From: Elusimicrobiota bacterium
GTDB lineage: Bacteria > Elusimicrobiota > Elusimicrobia > 2-02-FULL-39-32
Assembly: GCA_023249715.1 (NCBI GenBank)
Contig: JAHFCA010000111.1
Span: 1-5,348 of the forward strand
Direction of reading: 5' to 3'
DNA length: 5,348 nucleotides
Shown one piece after another: positions 1 to 5,332 of this stretch (its first letter is position 1; each line of letters opens with the position of its first letter). The translations under genes were made by a program, and so were the position numbers. The notes below the pieces were generated by a model. That model saw nothing but the letters and a program-made list of their open reading frames with translations, ran no database searches and was not told where the DNA came from.

Positions 1-154
1 AGAAATCGATTCCGAACGGGCCAGACTTGCCCTCGAACGTGCTAAAACTCAAATTACCAAAGCCGCCACTCCCCAAGACCTAGTCGCCGCCCAGGCCGCC
101 CTCCGCAGAGCCCTCCTCCGGCTTAGAGTCTCTGGGGGCCTCCGCAGAAAATAA
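1..154 (+). CDS. atpC: ATP synthase F1 epsilon subunit, 3' end only
   Basis: The window opens inside a gene whose last 50 codons are read from base 2 to the TAA at 152-154. The peptide begins EIDSERARLALERAK and ends LLRLRVSGGLRRK. This matches the C-terminal helical hairpin of the F1 epsilon subunit: an Asp-x-x-Arg-Ala start to the first helix, a short turn (TPQDL), then an alanine-rich second helix ending in the LxRLRV pattern. In the family, epsilon sits on the central stalk of the cytoplasmic F1 sector, and this domain can extend to inhibit ATP hydrolysis. It is usually the last gene of the atp operon, which fits a new promoter shortly downstream. By hand count the fragment is about 59% G+C with many GCC and CTC codons, visibly richer than the genes that follow. 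The N-terminal beta domain lies outside the window. The call rests on only 50 residues, so another alanine-rich coiled protein cannot be fully excluded. Confidence 0.82.
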   Translation, partial: EIDSERARLALERAKTQITKAATPQDLVAAQAALRRALLRLRVSGGLRRK

Positions 155-191
155 TTAAACTTCTCTTATATTATTACTCAATCGTGCTAAT

Positions 192-220
192 TTGTAACAT
201 TTTTTTGCCCATGATATAAT
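192..220 (+). promoter_or_regulatory. Sigma-70-type promoter with extended -10 for the channel-cyclase unit
   Basis: A consensus -10 TATAAT lies at 215-220, preceded by TG at 212-213 (extended -10, TGATATAAT). A -35-like TTGTAA at 192-197 (4 of 6 to TTGACA) is separated by exactly 17 bp. Transcription would be expected to start near 227, giving a leader of about 50 nt before the channel start. It lies 37 bp after the preceding stop codon, so it could drive the channel and cyclase genes independently of the ATP synthase operon. No intrinsic terminator is visible between the two units, so some read-through is possible. Confidence 0.7.
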
Positions 221-238
221 CGAAACGTATTCAGAAAA

Positions 239-277
239 ATGGATTCAAAAATTGAGAGTGATCTTCTAGCATATTAA
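239..277 (+). other. Possible 12-codon leader ORF abutting the channel start
   Basis: An ATG at 239 opens a 12-residue reading frame (MDSKIESDLLAY) that stops at TAA 275-277, directly followed by the channel's ATG ATG at 278-283. It is in the same frame as the channel, so a single stop codon separates the two. It starts about 12 nt after the predicted transcription start and has no clear Shine-Dalgarno sequence. It could be a leader peptide delivering ribosomes to the channel start by re-initiation, the remnant of a longer channel N-terminus, or chance. The sequence alone cannot decide. Confidence 0.25.
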
Positions 278-1768
278 ATGATGGGGCAATTTATTCCTAT
301 AATTCTGACCGCGGCGGGGACGCTGGTTCTTTCCGTTGGCATCTATTTTGGAATACGGTATTTTGCCTATAAACGGGCGTTTAGGCTTCCCCACCAATTC
401 GATTTTCTTTGGATTGTTACCACGCTCCTCCTCCTTTTCCTGGGTTGTTTTGTGCAGCCTCCCCTCGAAGGAACCGTAGATCCCAAGCTGATTGTTTGGC
501 TTACGTTTGTAGTGGCTCTCTCTTCTTTTTATTTGGTGATCTTTGTTTTAGACCAATTTATTGTGGAATATTTTATGGTCACCCTCCTAAAAATTTATAT
601 CCCTCCGCCGTTAAGAAAAGTTATTTTGCTCTTAATATTTTTGGTGGCGGTGTTAGTGACCGTCCAAAAAGTTTTTAACATTAATCCCTGGGCCATTTAC
701 GCGCCGACGTCTCTGCTTTCTTTGGGAGTGGGTTTTGCCATTAAAGATTTTTTTCAGACTTTTTTTGCGGGAGTGGCTTTAACCAAAATTGTGCGCATTG
801 GGGACTGGATAAAAGCGGGCGAAAAAGAAGGAGAAGTGACCGACATCAACTGGGCGCGCACCGTGTTGCGCACGAAAGCGGGCGACTATCTTTTTATTCC
901 CAACAGTGAACTGCAAAAAGGGAGTTTTTTGAGTTACAGCTACAAGGACCGCCGGCACCGCTGCCAAATAGAAGTGAGCGCAGCGTATGCACATCCTCCC
1001 CAGAAAGTGAAACGGGTTCTGGTGAGCGCGGCCCAGGATATTGCGGGTATTTTGCCCAACCCTGTTCCCGAGGCGTACCAAGGGGCGTATGGGGATTTTT
1101 CTATCAATTATGTCTTAAATTTTTGGGTGACCGATTTTAGAAGAACCAAAGAAATTTCCGGTGACGTTTTAACCCGAATTTGGTACGCCTTTAAGCGGGA
1201 AGGGATAGAGATTCCTTTCCCCATCCGCACCGTGCACTTGGCGCAGAACGGATCCGAAACGGCGAGTGAAATGACCTCTTCTCTGCTCGACAACATTGAC
1301 CTCTTTAAAGTTTTAACCGATGAAGAAAAGTTGACCCTCGTAAAACGCATTAAAAAAGAGACGCGTTTAAAAGGGGAATCTATTGTCCGGCAAGGGCACG
1401 ATGGGCGCTCCCTCTACATGGTGGCGCAGGGAAAACTTTCCGTAACGCGGCAGAAACAAGATGGAACCACGGTTTCCTTGGGAGAGTTGGGGCCCGGGCA
1501 ATTTTTTGGAGAGCTTACTCTATTGACCGGGGAACCGCGCTCCGCGACGGTGCGGGCGCTGACCGACGTAGAACTTTTAAAGCTAGACAAATCTGATTTG
1601 CAGGAAGTGTTAAACCAAAACCCGGCCTTGGCGGAAAAATTAGCGGAAATTGTCGCCGCCAGAAAAACCACTTTGTCGGGAATTCAAGAAACCGGAGCCA
1701 GCTCCTCCGTAACTATGGAAAAGCGCGCTCTCTCCCAAAAAATTCGCAGTTTTTTTAATTTAGATTGA
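278..1768 (+). CDS. MscS-type channel with C-terminal cyclic-nucleotide-binding domain
   Basis: A 496-residue inner-membrane protein with five predicted membrane segments, roughly residues 6-29, 42-60, 70-94, 113-133 and 140-168. The last resembles the MscS pore helix, glycine/alanine-patterned through SLGVGFAIKDFF and FFAGVAL. The MscS beta domain follows (IGDWI at 174-178, GEVTDI at 185-190, IPNSEL at 207-212), then the alpha/beta vestibule domain to about 322. Residues about 336-460 form a cNMP-binding domain with the phosphate-binding cassette FGELTLLTGEPRSATVRA at 410-427. Glu412 and Arg421 correspond to the ribose- and phosphate-binding residues of CAP and PKA, and Ser422 matches CAP Ser83, so cAMP is a plausible ligand. 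The architecture is that of the bacterial cyclic-nucleotide-gated (bCNG) branch of the MscS superfamily. Whether it gates on tension, cAMP or both is not visible. The in-frame TAA at 275-277 rules out an upstream start. The start is ATG 278 or ATG 281, with no clear Shine-Dalgarno. The stop overlaps the cyclase start by four bases. Confidence 0.93.
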   Translation: MMGQFIPIILTAAGTLVLSVGIYFGIRYFAYKRAFRLPHQFDFLWIVTTLLLLFLGCFVQPPLEGTVDPKLIVWLTFVVALSSFYLVIFVLDQFIVEYFMVTLLKIYIPPPLRKVILLLIFLVAVLVTVQKVFNINPWAIYAPTSLLSLGVGFAIKDFFQTFFAGVALTKIVRIGDWIKAGEKEGEVTDINWARTVLRTKAGDYLFIPNSELQKGSFLSYSYKDRRHRCQIEVSAAYAHPPQKVKRVLVSAAQDIAGILPNPVPEAYQGAYGDFSINYVLNFWVTDFRRTKEISGDVLTRIWYAFKREGIEIPFPIRTVHLAQNGSETASEMTSSLLDNIDLFKVLTDEEKLTLVKRIKKETRLKGESIVRQGHDGRSLYMVAQGKLSVTRQKQDGTTVSLGELGPGQFFGELTLLTGEPRSATVRALTDVELLKLDKSDLQEVLNQNPALAEKLAEIVAARKTTLSGIQETGASSSVTMEKRALSQKIRSFFNLD

Positions 1769-3816
1769 GAAATAAACTCCGCTTCAACAGTCTTTTAATT
1801 GCTCTCCTGGTTTCCCTTCTTGTTTCCCTGTTTTATGGGTATGGATTTTTGGAACGGTTTGAAAATAATTCTCTCGATTTTCGTTTTAGAATCCGGGGCC
1901 CACAAACAGTAAAATCCCCCATTGTGATTGCCGCGATCGACGACCAATCTCTGACCCGCATTGGCAAATGGCCCTGGCGGAGGGAGGTTCAGGCCAAATT
2001 AGTGGATGTTTTTACAAAAGGCGGAGCGAGCGCCGTGGTCTTTGATGTGCTCTTTTATGAACCGGATAAAGATCGGCCGCAGGACGACATCCATTTTTCT
2101 CAATCCATAAAAAAGAATGGCAGGACCGTTCTCGCCTACAGTTTCGATTATGCCGAAGAAAGTTATTCCGCGGTGGAAAACGGCAAAACTGCTTTGGTAA
2201 ACCAAGCGATTGTTACCAAAAGTTCTCCTTTGGGGATTCTTTTAAATGCGGCCAAAGGGGTGGGATTTGTAAATTGTTTTCCGGACAAGGATGGATATTT
2301 ACGGCGGGCGCCTTTGGTGTATCGCTATGAAGGTGAGGATTTTTATCCTCTGAATCTGCTGTCTCTTTCTGTTGCCAAAGAAAAACCGGCCGCAGAAATT
2401 TTGAGAGAGCTGCCTTTGTACGATTCCGAATCCTGGGGATACCCTTCTAAAGAAGCGCTTATCAATTTTCGCGGGCCGGTGGAAGGCACCTTTAACATCT
2501 ATTCCTGCGCCGATTTGTTGGACGGAATTATTCCGCCCGACTGGCTGAAAGATAAAATTGTGCTCATCGGGTCTACCGCGTTGGGGCTGTATGACCATTA
2601 TCCCACTCCCTTCTCATCCTCATTTCCCGGCCTCTATTTCCATGCCAATGTGATCGATAACCTTTGGGCGAGAGATTTCCTAACGCCGATCGCCGGCGTC
2701 GTAACTCTAATTTTGATTTTTGTTTTTGGTTTGATGAGCGGAATTTTTGTGCCGAGAGTTTCTGCCGTATGGGGAGCGCTCCTCACCCTAAGCGGCGCCG
2801 CGCTTTTTTCTTATGCCGCTTACTTTTTAATGGCGAGCCGTTTACTGGTCTTAGAATGGGTGGCCCCTATGGTCTCTTTGGGCAGCAATTACATTCTTAT
2901 TTTCTTTTATAGATTTATTGTGGAGCAAAAAGAGAAGGCGGGGATTAAGCGCGCTTTTGGCGTCTATGTAAACCCGCACATCGTGGAACAAATTGCCAAA
3001 AACCCCGAAGGATTAAAATTAGGCGGGGAGTTGCGGGAAATGTCCGTGATGTTTTCGGATGTGGCGGGATTTACCTCTATTTCCGAAAAACTTTCCCCGC
3101 AGGAATTAGTGCACCTGCTGAACCTCTATCTCACAAAAATGACGGATACTATTATGAAGTACGACGGCACCGTGGATAAATATGAAGGGGACGCTATTAT
3201 GGCGTTTTGGGGGGCGCCTCTCGTTCAGGAAGACCACGCAAAGAAGGCCTGTTTTTCCGTCTTAGAAAATAGAGAAAAGCTAAAGGAGTTAAATGGGGAG
3301 TTGGAAAAAAAAGCCATGACTAAACTTTTTGTCCGCTGCGGGATCAATTCCGGCCCCATGAATGTGGGGAACATGGGTTCGGAGCAAAAATTTAACTATA
3401 CCGTGATGGGCGATGCCGTGAATTTAGCTTCGCGCTTAGAAGGAGCCAACAAAGAGTATGGCACCCCCCTGATGATTTCCGAAATGACGTACGAAAAAGT
3501 AAAAGAGGTAGTGGAAGCGCGCGAATTGGATCTGTTGCGGGTAAAAGGAAAACAAATTCCCATTCGAGTGTATGAGCTTTTAAATCTTAAGGGAAAACTT
3601 TCCGACGCCGAGTTACAGGGGCGAGAAGCGTTTGAGGCAGGGTTAACATTTTATAGAGCCAGAAATTTTAAGGAAGCGCTTGCTAAATTTAACACCGTCA
3701 TAAATTATATGCCAGGTGACGGTCCTGCTGAAACCTATAGGCGCCGGTCTCAAAATTATTTGCAAACTCCCCCGCCGGAAAATTGGGACGGGGTTTATGT
3801 GATGACTACAAAATAA
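1765..3816 (+). CDS. CHASE2-domain class III adenylate cyclase
   Basis: A 683-residue membrane sensor enzyme predicted to make cAMP from ATP. A basic N-terminus leads to a membrane helix at about 9-27. An extracytoplasmic CHASE2 domain covers about 31-300, with family landmarks IAAIDDQSL, GKWPWRR, VVFDVLFYEPD, DKDGYLRRAPL, KIVLIGSTA, TPF and FHANVIDN. Three more helices lie at about 306-328, 332-355 and 358-384, then the cytoplasmic cyclase domain at about 423-605. Metal aspartates are Asp432 (FSDVAGFTS) and Asp476 (KYEGDAIMAFWG). Lys472 and Thr546 occupy the purine-selecting positions with the adenylate-type pair. Asn553 and Arg557 (VNLASRLE) are the transition-state residues. Catalysis therefore looks intact, and such domains act as homodimers. 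One TPR-like helix pair (about 620-653) and the tail PENWDGVYVMTTK follow. The TTG start at 1765 is chosen because an in-frame TAA lies at 1756-1758 and no other start codon intervenes. It overlaps the channel stop (TTGA), implying translational coupling. The signal sensed is unknown. Confidence 0.95.
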   Translation: MRNKLRFNSLLIALLVSLLVSLFYGYGFLERFENNSLDFRFRIRGPQTVKSPIVIAAIDDQSLTRIGKWPWRREVQAKLVDVFTKGGASAVVFDVLFYEPDKDRPQDDIHFSQSIKKNGRTVLAYSFDYAEESYSAVENGKTALVNQAIVTKSSPLGILLNAAKGVGFVNCFPDKDGYLRRAPLVYRYEGEDFYPLNLLSLSVAKEKPAAEILRELPLYDSESWGYPSKEALINFRGPVEGTFNIYSCADLLDGIIPPDWLKDKIVLIGSTALGLYDHYPTPFSSSFPGLYFHANVIDNLWARDFLTPIAGVVTLILIFVFGLMSGIFVPRVSAVWGALLTLSGAALFSYAAYFLMASRLLVLEWVAPMVSLGSNYILIFFYRFIVEQKEKAGIKRAFGVYVNPHIVEQIAKNPEGLKLGGELREMSVMFSDVAGFTSISEKLSPQELVHLLNLYLTKMTDTIMKYDGTVDKYEGDAIMAFWGAPLVQEDHAKKACFSVLENREKLKELNGELEKKAMTKLFVRCGINSGPMNVGNMGSEQKFNYTVMGDAVNLASRLEGANKEYGTPLMISEMTYEKVKEVVEARELDLLRVKGKQIPIRVYELLNLKGKLSDAELQGREAFEAGLTFYRARNFKEALAKFNTVINYMPGDGPAETYRRRSQNYLQTPPPENWDGVYVMTTK

Positions 3817-3821
3817 AAAAT

Positions 3822-3852
3822 AGGACAAAAAGTCTTGAGATTTTGATACACT
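3822..3852 (+). promoter_or_regulatory. Weak candidate promoter before the DUF3307-type gene
   Basis: AGGACA at 3822-3827 (4 of 6 to TTGACA) and TACACT at 3847-3852 (4 of 6 to TATAAT) are separated by 19 bp, slightly long. Transcription from it would begin at about 3859-3861, at or next to the ATG at 3861, so the message would be nearly leaderless. This would fit the lack of a Shine-Dalgarno sequence there. Alternatively the gene is simply read through from the cyclase gene 44 bp upstream, since no terminator is visible in the gap. Confidence 0.25.
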
Positions 3853-3860
3853 AATCTTTT

Positions 3861-4655
3861 ATGGAAATATTTTGGCGGCTGCTCTTAGGCCATATCATTG
3901 CGGATTTTACTCTGCAGACAAACTTTATCGCCGGCTGGAAAAGAAGAAGTAAGTGGGGCCTTTTTGTTCATTGCGCCATTCATCCCATTATTTACTCCCT
4001 CTTATTGTGGCAATACCTCAGCCTAGTATGGATTCGCATAGGTTCCTTAGAGCTCACGGGGTGTACCTGTGTTTTTTTAGTTTTTGTGACGCATGTGATT
4101 GAAGATGAATGGCGCATTTGGTCTGTGTTAAAGCAGGGCGCTCCCGATGACACCTTTTTTTATGTGTGGGACCAGCTTATCCATTATGCCATTATCTTTG
4201 CCTTTTCCCCCGTAGTAGACGGCATGCAGGGTAAATTTGGACTTTTCTATTATCCCCCTATTCCCGGAGTAGTTTCCCATTGGGAAGGGATGGGATTGGG
4301 TCTGGGGGAAGCGTTTAGGACCATTTCTAAAAATGAAACCTGGGTTTTTGTGGCGCTTTTATTTGCCGCGGTCACCCATTTTACGACGGTAACTATTTAT
4401 TTTATAGAAAAAGATTTGTTTGGCGTTCCCTTTCCTTCAACCCGGGAAAAATATATTTCCATGCTGGAACGTTTAGCCGTAACAGTCTGTTTTTTGTTGC
4501 CGGGAATTTGGTGGGCGGCTGTGGCGGGGGTATGGATTATTCGCTCCATATTATATAAACTATATCGGTGGGGTGACTTCAGTTGGATTCACATCCTCTT
4601 AGGAAACGGAATTGCCATTCTTTGCGGAATTATAATTCGGAACCTCGTTTATTAA
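3861..4655 (+). CDS. DUF3307-type polytopic membrane protein of unknown function
   Basis: A 264-residue, very hydrophobic protein with many Trp, Phe and His residues. The N-terminal half shows the pattern I associate with DUF3307: LLLGHIIADFTLQ (His11, Asp15, Phe16, Gln19), a histidine pair at His37 and His41 in a helix, THVIEDEW (His78, Asp82), then WDQLIHYA (Asp104, Gln105, His108). These polar residues lie within or beside membrane helices and could form a metal or proton site, but no function is established and I assign none. Helices lie near 5-20, 33-52, 66-80, 103-118, 160-182, 202-230 and 243-262. The segment after about residue 120 extends beyond the short DUF3307 core and adds about three helices. 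The start is ATG 3861, just after CTTTT, without a Shine-Dalgarno. The preceding gap is 44 bp, so it may be the third gene of the channel-cyclase transcript. The family call is from motif memory only. Confidence 0.72.
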   Translation: MEIFWRLLLGHIIADFTLQTNFIAGWKRRSKWGLFVHCAIHPIIYSLLLWQYLSLVWIRIGSLELTGCTCVFLVFVTHVIEDEWRIWSVLKQGAPDDTFFYVWDQLIHYAIIFAFSPVVDGMQGKFGLFYYPPIPGVVSHWEGMGLGLGEAFRTISKNETWVFVALLFAAVTHFTTVTIYFIEKDLFGVPFPSTREKYISMLERLAVTVCFLLPGIWWAAVAGVWIIRSILYKLYRWGDFSWIHILLGNGIAILCGIIIRNLVY

Positions 4656-4760
4656 TTTATCAATAAAATAGAATTCCCACACAACAATAATTATCAGATT
4701 TTTCGTCAACATTCACTTGAACTGTTGAACCAGCATGAGCGTGTCAGGCGAAAAGAGTGA

Positions 4761-4782
4761 GTCTCCGGGAGTACGCGGAGAC
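4761..4782 (+). other. Hairpin just upstream of the RRM ribosome binding site
   Basis: GTCTCCG (4761-4767) and CGGAGAC (4776-4782) are perfect reverse complements around an 8 nt loop. The helix ends four bases before the Shine-Dalgarno. No T-run follows, so it is not an intrinsic terminator. The left arm (TCTCC, 4762-4766) could alternatively pair with GGAGG at 4789-4793 (four Watson-Crick pairs and one G-U), which would hide the ribosome binding site. The two pairings exclude each other. Confidence 0.6.
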
Positions 4783-4786
4783 ATTT

Positions 4787-4793
4787 AAGGAGG
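4787..4793 (+). promoter_or_regulatory. Strong Shine-Dalgarno sequence of the RRM gene
   Basis: AAGGAGG ends 7 nt before the ATG at 4801, the ideal spacing, and fixes that start codon. It is the only near-consensus ribosome binding site among the four gene starts in the window, suggesting high translation of this gene. Confidence 0.9.
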
Positions 4794-4800
4794 AAGTAAA

Positions 4801-5151
4801 ATGGGAACTAAGTTATACGTAGGCAGCCTGCCGTTCAGCACAACCGAAGATGAATTGCATCAGATGTTTGCCGCGCATGGGCAAGTAGTAAGCGCGAAAC
4901 TGATTACCGATAAGTTTTCTGGACAATCCAAAGGGTTTGGATTTGTTGAGATGACTACCGATGCGGAAGCGCAAACAGCCATTCAAAAAATGAATGGCAG
5001 CGCGGTAGGGACTCGGTCCATTGTGGTTAACGAAGCTCGCCCTATGGAAAAAAGGGAAGGGGGCCGCGGAGGTTTTGGCGGCGGTAGCAGTCGTGGCGGA
5101 AGCCGCGGCGGAGGTTTTAGGGGTGGCAGAGGCGGCGGTTTTAACCGCTAA
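4801..5151 (+). CDS. RRM-domain RNA-binding protein with Gly/Arg-rich tail
   Basis: A 116-residue cytoplasmic protein made of one RNA recognition motif and a low-complexity tail. RNP2 is LYVGSL (residues 5-10) and RNP1 is KGFGFVEM (44-51). Tyr6, Phe46 and Phe48 are the aromatic residues that stack on RNA bases in this fold. The domain ends with the characteristic IVVNEARP (about 74-81). Residues 87-116 are almost entirely Gly, Arg, Ser and Phe with repeated RGG/GGFRGG units, an unstructured tail that often adds nonspecific RNA binding. The arrangement matches the bacterial single-RRM Rbp family known from cyanobacteria and other phyla, some of which are cold-inducible. A role in RNA stability or chaperoning is inferred from the family. 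It is preceded by a strong Shine-Dalgarno and a structured leader and followed by its own terminator, so it appears to be a single-gene unit. Overlapping open frames in the tail are by-products of the GC-rich Gly codons. Confidence 0.95.
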   Translation: MGTKLYVGSLPFSTTEDELHQMFAAHGQVVSAKLITDKFSGQSKGFGFVEMTTDAEAQTAIQKMNGSAVGTRSIVVNEARPMEKREGGRGGFGGGSSRGGSRGGGFRGGRGGGFNR

Positions 5152-5156
5152 CCCGA

Positions 5157-5176
5157 ACCGTTCGTTAAGTAACGGT
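5157..5176 (+). other. Small hairpin after the RRM stop codon
   Basis: ACCGTT (5157-5162) and AACGGT (5171-5176) form a perfect 6 bp stem with an 8 nt loop, between the stop codon and the terminator. An A-rich stretch, not a T-run, follows. It might protect the message 3' end or be incidental. Confidence 0.4.
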
Positions 5177-5186
5177 CTAAAAATAG

Positions 5187-5222
5187 TTGGGGTTAGGTTT
5201 ATCGCCTAACCCCAATTTTTTT
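5187..5222 (+). terminator. Intrinsic (Rho-independent) terminator of the RRM gene
   Basis: TTGGGGTTAGG (5187-5197) and CCTAACCCCAA (5205-5215) form a perfect 11 bp stem with a 7 nt loop, followed at once by seven T (5216-5222). It starts 35 bp after the stop codon at 5151. Stem strength and T-run make this a near-ideal terminator for + strand transcription. An A-run (5179-5183) just upstream of the stem gives only a weak tail for the opposite strand. Confidence 0.95.
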
Positions 5223-5263
5223 ATATAAAACCCGGAGATTGCGTTAGAAAATGGAATTCGACG

Positions 5264-5281
5264 AAAAATATAGATATTTTT
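5264..5281. repeat. AT-only palindrome
   Basis: AAAAATAT (5264-5271) and ATATTTTT (5274-5281) are perfect inverted arms around two bases. The element is short and entirely A/T apart from one central G. It could be a protein-binding site or chance in AT-rich DNA, and lies just before a larger palindrome. Confidence 0.45.
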
Positions 5282-5286
5282 TCTTC

Positions 5287-5332
5287 ACAAAAAAGTTCGC
5301 GAATAGTTTTAACTATTCTCTCACTTTTTTGT
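5287..5332. repeat. 46 bp interrupted inverted repeat
   Basis: The outer arms ACAAAAAAGT (5287-5296) and ACTTTTTTGT (5323-5332) are perfect over 10 bp. The inner arms GAATAGT (5301-5307) and ACTATTC (5312-5318) are perfect over 7 bp around a 4 nt loop. Between the arms the four-base spacers TCGC and TCTC are mostly unpaired. The whole element folds as one hairpin with an internal loop, on either strand. The A-run and T-run outer arms suit a bidirectional terminator between convergent genes, but the next gene is outside the window. A regulatory binding site or small mobile repeat is also possible. Confidence 0.6.

Larger units (their letters stand above)
4656..4800 (+). promoter_or_regulatory. 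Structured leader of the RRM protein gene
   Basis: A 145 bp gap separates the DUF3307-type stop from the RRM start. Its first part is AT-rich (TAAAAT at 4664-4669 is a possible -10 without a convincing -35). The second part is mixed in composition and contains a repeated TTGAAC (4717-4722 and 4725-4730). Next come a perfect 7 bp hairpin (4761-4782) and a strong Shine-Dalgarno sequence (4787-4793). Long structured leaders are common on messages for cold-shock and RNA-binding proteins, so post-transcriptional control is plausible. I do not recognise a known riboswitch class, and no promoter here is secure. Confidence 0.45.

Noticed and set aside
155..191. A terminator for the ATP synthase operon.
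   Set aside because: The stretch is AT-rich but no stem of useful length followed by a T-run could be found.
779..1671. Minus-strand open frames of 80-100 codons across the channel gene.
   Set aside because: They lie opposite well-conserved channel domains, show no recognisable family pattern, and are typical antisense shadows.
1999..2912. Minus-strand and alternate-frame open frames within the cyclase gene.
   Set aside because: They overlap the clear CHASE2 and membrane regions in other frames and lack ribosome binding sites and family signatures.
3835..3857. TTGAGA at 3835-3840 as a -35 box for the DUF3307-type gene.
   Set aside because: The only -10-like hexamers (TACACT 3847, TAATCT 3852) are 6 or 11 bp away, and 17 bp downstream falls on TTTATG at the start codon itself.
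5056..5148. The GGC/GGT-rich stretch as a DNA repeat element.
   Set aside because: It is the coding sequence of the Gly/Arg-rich tail. The small hairpin at 5135-5148 comes from the same codons and the final NR-stop.
5021..5209. A 62-codon frame overlapping the RRM tail and running into the terminator stem.
   Set aside because: It is an Ala/Val-rich shifted reading of the glycine-codon repeat and ends inside the terminator hairpin, so it is a composition artefact.
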